DNA from: Undaria pinnatifida
Taxonomy: Eukaryota > Sar > Phaeophyceae > Laminariales > Alariaceae
Length of the DNA stretch: 64,000 nt
Assembly (NCBI GenBank): GCA_012845835.1
Contig: JABAKD010000023.1
Location: forward strand, 10,767,840 to 10,831,839
Direction: 5' to 3'
Shown: one piece after another, positions 1 through 8,676 of the stretch
Layout of the letters: every line of letters begins with the position of its first letter
Position numbering within the stretch: the first letter of the stretch is position 1
The notes under the pieces: model-generated
What the model was told of the DNA's origin: nothing
Database searches by the model: none
Seen by the model: the letters and a program-made list of their open reading frames with translations, nothing else
Translations under genes and position numbers: made by a program

Positions 1-2290
1 GGTGACCTTTCACTGTGCTCCCCCCCTACACTACACGTAGGGTAAATGCTGCCCGTTTTGGTGCGATGAGTGTCAGCGTGTTGGGCGATCTTACACTGTG
101 CTTCCACCCCTACACTACACCTAGGTTAAATGCTGCCTGTTTTGGTGCGACGAGTGTCAGCGTGTTGGGTGACCTTTCACTGTGCTTCCCCCCCTACACT
201 ACACCTAGGTTAAATGCTGCCTGTTTTGGTGCGACGAGTGTCAGCGTGTTGGGTGACCTTTCACTGTGCTACCCCCTACACCACACCCAGGTTCATACGC
301 GGCCTGTTTTGGTGCAACGAGTGTCAGCGTGTGGGTGACCTTTCACTGTGCTCCCCCCCTACACTACACCCAGGTTTATATGCGGCCTGTTTTGGTGCAA
401 CGAGTGTCAGGGTGTGGGTGACCTTTCACTGTGCTTCCACCCCTACACTACATATAGGGTAAATGCTGCCGGTTTTGGTGCGATGAGTGTCAACGTGTGG
501 GCGATCTTACAATGTGCTCCCCCCCCTACACTACACCTAGGGTAAATGCTGCCCGTTTTGGTGCGATGAGTGTCAGCGTGTTGGGCGATCTACACTGTGC
601 TTCCACCCCTACACTACACCTAGGGCAAATGCTGCCTGTTTTGGTGCAATGAGTGTCAAGCGTGTTGGGCGACCTTTCACTGTGCTCCCCCCCTACACTA
701 CACCTAGTGTAAATGCTGCCCGTTTTGGTGCGATGAGTGTCAGCGTGTTGGGCGATCTTACACTGTGCTTCCACCCCTACACTACACCTAGGCTAAATGC
801 TGTCTGTTTTGGTGCGACGAGTGTCAGCGTGTTGGGTGACCGTTCACTGTGCTCCCCCCCTACACTACACCCAGGTTAAATGCGGCCTGTTTTGGTGCAA
901 CGAGTGTCAGCGTGTGGGTGACCTTTCACTGTGCTCCCCCCCTACACTACACCTAGGGTAAATGCTGCCCGTTTTGGTGCGATGAGTGTCAGCGTGTTGG
1001 GCGATCTTACACTGTGCTTCCACCCCTACACTACACCTAGGTTAAATGCTGCCTGTTTTGGTGCGACGAGTGTCAGCGTGTTGGGTGTCCTTTCACTGTG
1101 CTTCCCCCCCTACACTACACCTAGGTTAAATGCTGCCTGTTTTGGTGCGACGAGTGTCAGCGTGTTGGGTGACCTTTCACTGTGCTTCCCCCTACACTAC
1201 ACCCAGGTTTTTATGCGGCCTGTTTTGGTGCAACGAGTGTCAGCGTGTGGGTGACCTTTCACTGTGCTTCCACCCCTACGCTACATATAGGGTAAATGCT
1301 GCCCGTTTTGGTGCGATGAGTGTCAGCGTGTTGGGCGATCTTACAATGTGCTCCCCCCCCTACACTACACCTAGGGTAAATGCTGCCCGTTTTGGTGCGA
1401 TGAGTGTCAGCGTGTTGGGCGATCTACACTGTGCTTCCACCCCTACACTACACCTAGGGTAAATGCTGCCCGTTTTGGTGCGATGAGTGTCAGCGTGTTT
1501 GGCGATCTACACTGTGCTTCCACCCCTACACTACACCTAGGGCAAATGCTGCCTGTTTTGGTGCAATGAGTGTCAAGCGTGTTGGGCGACCTTTCACTGT
1601 GCTTCCCCCCTACACTAAACCTAGGGTAAATGCTGCCCGTTTTGGTGCGATGAGCGTCGGCGTGTTTGGCGAACCTCTACTGTGCTCCCCCCCTACACTA
1701 CACCTAGGGTAAATGCTGTCTGTTTTGGTGCGATGAGTGTCAGCGTGTTGGGCGATCTTACACTGTGCTTCCACCCCTACACTACACCTAGGTTAAATGC
1801 TGCCTGTTTTGGTGCAATGAGTGTCGAGCGTGTTGGGCGACCTTTCACTGTGCTTCCCCCCTACACTACACCTAGAGTAAATGCTGCCCGTTTTGGTGCG
1901 ATGAGCGTCGGCGTCTTTGGCGAACCTCTACTGTGCTCCCCCCCTACACTACACCTAGGGTAAATGCTGCCCGTTTTGGTGCGATGAGCGTCGGCGTCTT
2001 TGGCGAACCTCTACTGTGCTCCCCCCCTACACTACACCTAGGGTAAATGCTGCCTGTTTTGGTGCGATGAGTGTCGGCGTGTTGGGCGACCCTTCACTGT
2101 GTTACCCCCCACGCTACACCTAGGTTAAACGCTGCCTGTTTTGGTGCGATGAGCGTCGGCGTGTTGGGCGAACGTAAATTGTGATAACCCCTATACTACA
2201 CCTATGGTAGATGTTGCCTGTTTTGGTCCGATGAGCGTGGACGTTTTGGGCGACGCTTTTCTGTGCTACCTCCCCCCGCCTAGGTTGAAT
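1..2290 (+). repeat. 84-bp tandem array in the element leader, 27 units
   Basis: I count 27 occurrences of the core around GGTGCGATGAGTGTCAGCG, spaced 80-85 bp apart. Each unit also carries CTACACTACACCTAGG and a C-run. Many units are exactly 84 bp (28 codons), so the array reads open for several units in a row, giving a 28-residue periodic peptide (…YTTPR…NAARFGA…). The central units are nearly identical. The last ones (about 2100-2290) are clearly more diverged, as expected when unequal exchange homogenises the middle of an array. The same array in the other copy has only about six good units. It sits upstream of gag, so it is more likely transcribed leader or promoter sequence than protein. 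Confidence 0.92.
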
Positions 2291-2693
2291 GATGCCTGTT
2301 TAACTGCGATGGCTGCAGACATACCCTTACTGTGTTGCACCCGCTGCACTGCGGTTAGGGTCAGTGCTGCCCAGTTTTGGCTCCTTGTACTTCGGTTCGT
2401 GCGGGCGCTACCCGTATACCCTACGGTCAGACTGGGCGCTGCTCTTATGTTGCGGTTATGATGATTGGTACCTTGTTACTGCTGTACTCCTCTTATACGG
2501 CTAGTTGACGTGGCTGCTACCATCACTGAGGCTGGACGGAGTCAAGGCCCATATTGTTGCTGTTTGCTGAAACACAGATATACCGCTACTTGGAGCAGGA
2601 ACACCACAACAATTTATCTGTCTCCATAGCTTCTTCACGCGTCGTTCCTTCCCCCCCCCCCCCCCCCTCCCCCCTTCACTACACCTAGGCACC
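2291..2693 (+). other. Leader end: degenerate array units and poly-C before gag
   Basis: Decayed relatives of the array unit continue to about 2460. A C-run at 2651-2667 then precedes the motif CTTCACTACACCTAGGCACC, which touches the gag ATG at 2694. The array motif CACTACACCTAGG therefore recurs directly upstream of the start codon. The other copy shows the same arrangement before its ATG at 46256. No separate gene is visible. Confidence 0.6.
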
Positions 2694-4747
2694 ATGTCCA
2701 CCAGTGACGATGGGGGCTACTCGGGGCTGGCTGAGGTCTTCCACGCACCCCAACCTGGATGCCCACGAGACAGGGAGAGCTCGCTCGAGAAGCCGCGACT
2801 CGAGACGGGGGGAACCACCGGTGGCGGGTTCCGGTGACGAGACAGAAGACGGAGCACCATACCTCCACCCGTTCCCACCAACCAAGCGGGTCGATTCGCT
2901 GGTTCGCGCTGAGAAGAAGACGGACCAACCCCCACCGGACTCGGGAGCGTCTCGACGCCAGCTCTCGCCAGCCCCGGGGGAGCGCCACCAGCTGCCCCCC
3001 TCGCGCTCGACAGGGCACCACCGCCGCCACCTGGGCTCTCCGCGCTCGACAGAGCGCCACCCCCAGAGCTCCCGGCACCGGGGCGCCCATGCCGCCCCCT
3101 TGGACTTGGCATACGCGGCGGCGCGGGCCCAGCGGGCGCTCGACGACGCCAACCAGACGATAGGACGCCGACGTCAGTTTGACGAAGATATCGAGCAGGC
3201 GAAGACCGCTGCGCGGGAGTCGTCAGTTGCGTCGGCTGCGGCGGGAGCTACCGCGGCCCCCTTGCCTTCGTCGCGCCCGCAGGGTGTCGCGTCCCAGCGA
3301 CCACGACCCGGGAACGACGCCTTCTACAAGGGCATCGTCGCGTGCATGGCGTCTGCACCGCGGGTAGACTTCTCCTCAGCGTTGGCGAACCGCGGTGGTG
3401 GAAACGGCCTACGCCCTCCTCCCGTCAGAGAGGCCGGCGTCGCGGCAAGCGGACGTCCTTACTGGAAGCGGCCTGGGCTCGCGTGGATTGTACGCCCTAT
3501 GCTAGACAGACGAGAGCCGCCCCGACCCTTGCCCTCGTCAAGGCCCTGCTGATAGCCCACGTCGAGGACTCCGACCCTGTCTTTTGGCCGGACCCCGGAG
3601 GAAGAGTTATCAGAACGAAACCGGGGAAAATGTCGCGACAGTCGCGACCGCGGGGACCGCAACCGTGGGGGTGGCGGCAAAAATGGTGGGGGTGGCGACC
3701 ACCACCACCGCCGCGGGGGTGACAGCGCATCGGGTGCTGGTGTGCCTGAGGGCGCCGCCGAGGGGGCAACTTCGGTCCAACAACCGGGGCAGTTGGCCGC
3801 CGCTCTGACAGAGGAATGGCGCGAGAGGACGTTCAGCGTGGGACGGCTCGTCACCCTCCTCCCGCTCGTCTTCGTCCTCGAGCACGGACCACAGCGAGGT
3901 GGTCGTGGTAGCAGGCAAAAAGTGTCAAGAGCCATGGCAGGAGGAGCATCTGCCTGAGGCTTTCACCCTCATGTTGCGTCTGCTGATCACGCACTTCGAC
4001 GGGGTTGACACGGAGGAGAGATACTCTAAGTTGCATACTTTTGGAATGTGTAACGCCATGCCTTTTTCTGATTTCAGTGGAGTTTCGCGTACGTATGCCG
4101 ACCGCTACGCGGAGTGAGCGTGTTTTGTCTCCGGGAACGGATGTGGTGTTGGAGGTGGTTCGGGTGGCGGCGAATGAGCAATTTCCGGCTCTCCTGCCTG
4201 CGTTGTACCCTGGTTCGAAGGCAACAAACCCGCGGCCATACGCCTCGTTGGATGCTATGTGGTGGGCTTTTAGTGACTAAAAAGACACCTGCGGTCAACG
4301 GCGAAACATTTTTTTCTCTCCCTGTTTCTTCGACGGGAGCGCGGTCATGCGCCCTGTCGGGGCCCCGGCCCGCAGATCATGGGCGCGGCCAGGGCCGAGT
4401 GCCGTCCCAGTCGCTTTCGTGGCAGACGGGATCGAGCCATCATTCAACTGTCATGCCCATCAATGATTCATCTGACCCTTGGCTTGACGACACATCGAAC
4501 TGCTGGCCACTAGAAGAGCATCATTATGCAGAAGGTTTCGCCGTTAAGGCCTCGTATAAGACAGACGACCCTCCCCTTTGGAGCGGCCTGCGCTAATGCC
4601 CTCCGAGAAAACCGGGGGCTTTGCCTCAACTGCCACGAAGACAACCATTCCTTCAAGCATTGTGCGAGGCATCCTATAATTACTGCGAGTGGCTGCTTGA
4701 ACCCTGAACTTGGCCAACTTGGCGACGATGACGCACACCGACGTTGA
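2694..4747 (+). pseudogene. gag of copy 1 (frameshifted), with CCHC zinc knuckle
   Basis: The ATG at 2694 opens a 47-codon frame that ends at TGA 2835-2837. The coding signal moves to another frame (about 2837-3540) that holds a helical, Ala/Gln/Arg-rich stretch typical of Gag. It moves again around 3540, and near 3900-4115 for a capsid-like stretch ending …DRYAE. A CX2CX4HX4C nucleocapsid knuckle (CLNC…H…C) lies at 4622-4663. The first stop and most of the frame changes are shared with copy 2, so they predate the split. Copy 1 alone lacks 48 bp near 3226, an in-frame loss of 16 residues. Gag would package the RNA and form the particle, but this version cannot make a full-length product without several frame changes. 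Confidence 0.75.
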
Positions 4748-6075
4748 CAAACACACATGGTCTGCTACCGCCGAGACGACAAATCTTCTCGCCCGAACAA
4801 CCACACGAAAAATCGTCGCCATCTTTCAGGATCAGGGCCAGGTAGACTGTCACAACGATGCCACATACACGTCGGATCACCATGGTGATATCCTGCGCTC
4901 GCCCGCCTCTTCTGCCCCCGATCCCGCTTCTCGAATGCGCTTTGGAGCCGCCCACAACCCGGGCGAAAATAAATTTGCGCGCCAACCTGGCACATTCCGT
5001 AACGGCAATCGACAGCTCGACGGCGGTACGGCACCGTCGACAACACTGTCGGGGGGTACCTATTTTGGTTTCAGAAGATGCTCGTGTTCTGTTGCTAGCC
5101 TGTCCAGTAACGCAGCACAGATTGCCTCTGTCAAGAGCCCACGGGCTCCTACGCCGTCTACGGACGATTCTCACGGCGTAGTACCGGCGGCGGAAACTAG
5201 CGCTTCAAGCGTGGTTTCCTCCAGCCAGGTATTTTTTTTTCTTTTCTTTCTTTCTTTTTCGACGGCGAGAACGCCCTCTTTCAGCGACGTTCCCCTCGGT
5301 CATGGTCTGAGTTCGGCAACGGGAACCGCGCTTCCAGCGCCGTTTCCCTCAGCCGCGGCATAAACTCAGCAATGGGGGTACGCGCTCCAAACGCCGCCCC
5401 CATCAACCATGGCACGGGGGCCTGCGCTTTGCGCGATCCCCCCCCAGGCACGCGCCGCGCAACAATATAGCTGCGGCGACGGCGCGTCGCCTTTTCACGC
5501 GTATGTGTGCATCCCCCCCTCTCCCTGACCAGGCGGTGGCGGTCGGTTTGAGGTGTGGGACGGTCGACCCTCGAAACACTTTTTCTGACCACGAGGTGGC
5601 GGTCGATTTGAGGTGTGGGAAGGCCAACACTAAAACACCGAGATCTTTTACGAGGCTCGATCCGGTGTTTGCTCGCGATAAGAGCGGGCGCTCTGTCCTT
5701 TTTTCCATCAAGGAGGAGTCGACAAGATGAGCTACCTCGTCTCCCTTCTCCAAGAGACATAACGGAAGAGAGCCTCTTCGGGTAAAAATATTATTGCCTT
5801 GCCCGAGACCCGCTCCAGAAGACGCCCGCAGGGTTTACGGACCCTGCTTCGTCTTTTAACACGCTAACCCACGTGTTTCATCAGGCTACGTCTGCCCCAG
5901 TGGCACAGGAAGAAGATCCGACACTGCGCGACGGGCCAGTGGTGACTCCACGGCCTCCAGCCTGATCAGCTGGACGCTATTCCCGTAAACGTTCGGAAGA
6001 ATCACGCCTCTCGTCAAGCAGAAACAGCTCAGAGCCCCTGCCCCTTCGGGCGCAGTTAGAGCAGTTTTCTTGCGA
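4748..6075 (+). other. Gag-pol linker region, no recognised domain
   Basis: After the knuckle a Ser/Thr/Ala-rich reading frame (about 4710-5363) passes a T-rich run near 5229-5260. Short frames follow, including a pair of near-repeats around 5530-5570 and 5590-5625 (each GTGGCGGTCG.TTTGAGGTGTGG). I see no protease DTG/DSG motif and no reverse-transcriptase motif in any frame. The segment is collinear with 48360-49680 of copy 2. Confidence 0.55.
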
Positions 6076-6880
6076 TTATACGCCAAAAAGCGAAGAGGCC
6101 ACGACGCGAGAAACCGTGGGTTCGGACTCGCGTCGTGCTCCCGAGGCCTGGTGTTCCTGAGGGGGACACTACAGGCCCAAAGAGCCGAGGACTGGTGTTC
6201 CCAGAGGGGGACATTTCAGACCCAAATGCCCAACGAGGCTACCGACGGGTTGGCACCGTCGGTGTTGGACTCGTTTTCGGGTGTAATGAGGGCGGCTTCT
6301 TACGAGTTTCCACCAGCGAGTGAGAAGGACCCGAGGCGAGAAACCCCAGGTTCGGACTCGCATGTTGCTCCCGAGGCCTGGTGCTCCCGCAAGGGGACAT
6401 TACAGGCCAAAGAGCCGAGGACTGGTGTTCCCAGACGGGGACATTGCAGACCCAAATGTCCAACGAGGCTAACGACGGGTTGGCACCGTCGGTGTTGGAC
6501 TCGTTTTCGGGTGCAATGAGGGCGGCTTCTTACGAGTTTCCGCCAGCGAGTGAGGAGGACCCGAGGCGAGAAACCCCAGGTTCGGACTCGCAAGTTGCTC
6601 CCGAGGCCTGGTGCTCCCGCAAGGGGACATTACAGGCCCAAGTAGCCGAGGACTGGTGTTCCCCAAAGGGGACAGTGCAGACCCACAAATGTCCAACGAG
6701 GCTACCGACGGGTTGGCACCGTCGGTGTTTGCCATTTTTCGGGCGCAGTTAGAGCGGATTCTCGCGCTTTTCCGCCAACGAACGAAAAACGACCCGAGGC
6801 GAGATACAACGGGTTCGGATTCGCGTCGTGCTCCCGAGGCCTGGTGTTCCCGGACGGGGACATTGCAGCCCAAATTTCAA
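6076..6880 (+). repeat. About 230-bp tandem repeats in the pol-side coding region (3.5 units)
   Basis: The anchor TGCTCCCGAGGCCTGGTG recurs at 6136, 6366, 6596 and 6829, giving periods of 230, 230 and 233 bp. Because 230 is not a multiple of three, each extra unit throws the downstream frame. This helps explain why copy 1 has no single frame reaching the NADAR domain while copy 2 does. Read in phase, the unit encodes about 77 residues with recurring EATDGLAPSV and PEAWCSR motifs. Its function is unknown. Confidence 0.85.
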
Positions 6881-6920
6881 CACGGATTTTGACCCTTCTC
6901 TCGAATACTTCACAGCCAAA

Positions 6921-7385
6921 GTGGTGTTATTCTGGCAGCCCACATCCTATTTTCCACCGTGGTCCCCTTCGTCGTTTGCCGTGGACGACGTACCATATTC
7001 TTGCGCGGAGCAGTACATGATGGCCGAAAAGACCAAGTTTTTGCAAGACCATCGAGCAGTGGGGCTCATTATGTCGTCGCCTCGTCCAAGCATACGCAAA
7101 CGCATCGGTCGAGGCGTGCGCAACTTTGACTCCGCTGTTGGGGACAGGGAGAAGCAAAACGCCGTGTCGCCTGGCACCTACGCCAAATTCACGCAGAATC
7201 CAGCCATAAAAAAAATCACCTCTTGAGCTCTGACAACAAGCTTCTGGCTGAATCCAGCCCTCTGAACCCAGTGTGGGGCATTGGTCTCCGGGCGGATGGT
7301 CCCAGGGCCAACAACCCATGCCAGGGGAGAGGAAAAACTTGCTCGGTGAGGCACTTTCTGCCGTTCGCGCAGCTATTTGCGACAA
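6921..7385 (+). pseudogene. NADAR domain (YbiA-like) inside the retroelement, copy 1
   Basis: NADAR proteins are small N-glycosidases or hydrolases that act on ADP-ribose-linked substrates. Family members cleave ribosylated aminopyrimidines of riboflavin synthesis or remove ADP-ribose from guanine in DNA. Visible motifs in order are VLFWQP at the start, CAEQYMMAEK (the conserved Glu and Lys), GRGVRNFD, a TYAKFTQNPAIK helix, then after one frame change NPVWGIGL.ADGPRA, and after a second KNLLGEAL.AVR. The two changes are both -1, at the A-run ending 7215 and near 7336. They are shared with copy 2, so the C-terminal third needs frameshifting or is dead. The core with the catalytic Glu is in an intact frame (6828-7226). 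Confidence 0.85.
7208..7214 (+). promoter_or_regulatory. A AAA AAA slippery heptamer at the NADAR frame change
   Basis: In the NADAR frame the codons read ATA AAA AAA ATC, which fits the X XXY YYZ rule for -1 ribosomal frameshifting exactly. A zero-frame stop (TGA 7224-7226) follows ten bases later. Slipping back one base gives AAT CAC CTC TTG AGC, which continues the domain in good alignment with the family. The identical eight-A run occurs in copy 2 (50563-50570). An ordinary one-base loss in a shared ancestor would look the same, so programmed frameshifting is only a possibility. Confidence 0.35.
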
Positions 7386-7675
7386 TGAGACCGGGTCGGC
7401 GCACCCGGCCTCCCCTAGTCGGTTCCGCACCTGCACTGCGAGTGCACGAACCGAGCAATCTCGTCCGCGCCGCAACCGGACCGTTAACAGCGGCCAGCGC
7501 TCGCAAAGCCTCCCCTTCGGGCGTTTCCGACCTATTTCTCGGGCGCGTTGGCCAATGAAAAGCCGTGAAGTTGTGGAGATAGCTTCTAGCGTCGGCCCTG
7601 ACCTTGCGATGTTAGAACACTGCCCCTGTTTCGTCGAGGGTAGTGTGACGCTGGACGACGTTTTGTTCACTATGA
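7386..7675 (+). other. Post-NADAR linker leading to the deletion junction
   Basis: After AVRAAICDNETG the frame stays open through a Ser/Arg/Thr-rich stretch and a segment ending CFVEG.VTLDDV.FTMK. That last segment could be what remains of the sequence just upstream of a protease, but no Asp-Thr/Ser-Gly motif is present. It runs without a break into recognisable RNase H sequence at 7676. Confidence 0.5.
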
Positions 7676-7985
7676 AAATCGCGTATATCAGTCGAGCAAC
7701 GCTCGACTCGGAGAGGCACTGGACTCCTATAGATTTGGGGACCGGCAGCACTGCTTGGGTTCCCAAACGCCTCCGAGGATACTGAGGGGAACAAAACTCC
7801 GCATATCCTCCGGCCACAAGACATAGGAGAGCATTGGCAAATTGGGGACCCTCAATGCACGAGTCCAGCGGTAGCTTGAGTTCGTCACCGCGTTCGATTG
7901 CAAACTCGAGTATCGCAAAGGCAGCGCCAAGGGCATCGCCGATTTTTCCGGCCCGTTTTCCAGAGCCGCTACGGAGTACGACCGC
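7676..7985 (+). pseudogene. Remnant of the C-terminal half of the pol RNase H domain
   Basis: Order of matches to Ty3/gypsy RNase H: IAYISRATLDSERHWTP.DL (substrate-strand region), KRLRGY, GTK…S.H (the TDH-like motif), IGKVG.LNARVQR, LEF.TAFD, LEYRKGS..GIADF, and in another frame the EPA..YDRS tail. A frame change and two in-frame stops break it. The N-terminal RNase H Asp/Glu residues and the entire reverse transcriptase, which should lie directly upstream, are missing: the sequence goes back to the NADAR linker at 7675. Copy 2 has the same junction. Confidence 0.8.
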
Positions 7986-8016
7986 AGTGGTTTAAAAAAC
8001 ATTTCAACCTCGTGGG

Positions 8017-8673
8017 TTGACAAGCCCCAACCCCGTTGGAGATAGCGGTATCTACCTCCTACGGACCCGCGGGCTGCGCGCTCCCTCCTCGCCGATTCCA
8101 GGAGTCGGTTCGGGTGCACTCGCACCCCTCGCCAAAAGCACTGTCTTGGATGGGCTCGTGCCCCACACCGAAAGCACTGCTTTGGGTGGACTCGAACCCC
8201 TCGCCGAAAGCACTGTCTCGGGTGGGCTCGTGCCCCGGACTGAACATGCTGCCTTGGGTGGGCTCCCTCTCACCTCTACCGCGTTTCACGATTTTCGCAC
8301 ACACGAGCCACGTATAAGTATTGACGGCCTTTCTGCTTCCCCGGGGAGATTCGTCGCTCGTGTTTCTGCCTCCGTCGCCACTACCGAAGGCTGTACCGGC
8401 CGCGGGTCGATTTCACCTGCCGCCGACACTGTTTTCGCTTCGGTATTTGTCATACCCATCGAGGGCGGCACGGGCTCCGCAGAAGCCCTGGCTACAGCGA
8501 CGCCCATCGCACAGCCGACTTATATATCCCGGAGTTCTTTACAGGAGACGGCCCCCGCCGCGACCACCGGTTCGACTGTGTCCGTCTCCGCCATGCTTAG
8601 CACTCCAGCCCCTCCGTCGTCGACGACGCGCCGACGAACAGCGATAACAACGGGTAATGCACCCCCGCTGTAG
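8017..8673 (+). other. Spacer ORF between RNase H remnant and integrase, with 12-residue repeats
   Basis: A 218-codon frame, Pro/Ser/Thr/Ala-rich, carries about four tandem 36-bp units at 8135-8270. These encode STVLDGLVPHTE, STALGGLEPLAE, STVSGGLVPRTE and a partial HAALGGL. It ends at TAG four bases before the ATG of the integrase ORF. Such linkers normally join RNase H to integrase in the polyprotein. Here the frame is lost, leaving integrase as a stand-alone ORF. Collinear with 51361-52023. Confidence 0.6.
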
Positions 8674-8676
8674 ATT

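Noticed and set aside
1..2290. A repeat-protein gene or a CRISPR-like array
   Set aside because: The open frames come from a unit length divisible by three, with frame breaks between blocks. The units are contiguous without unique spacers, in a eukaryotic LTR-element leader.
7570..7785. A retroviral-type aspartic protease (LGTGS near 7738)
   Set aside because: The GTGS motif lies within RNase H-like sequence (between ERHWTP and KRLRGY), and copy 2 reads differently there. It is not a DTG/DSG active site.
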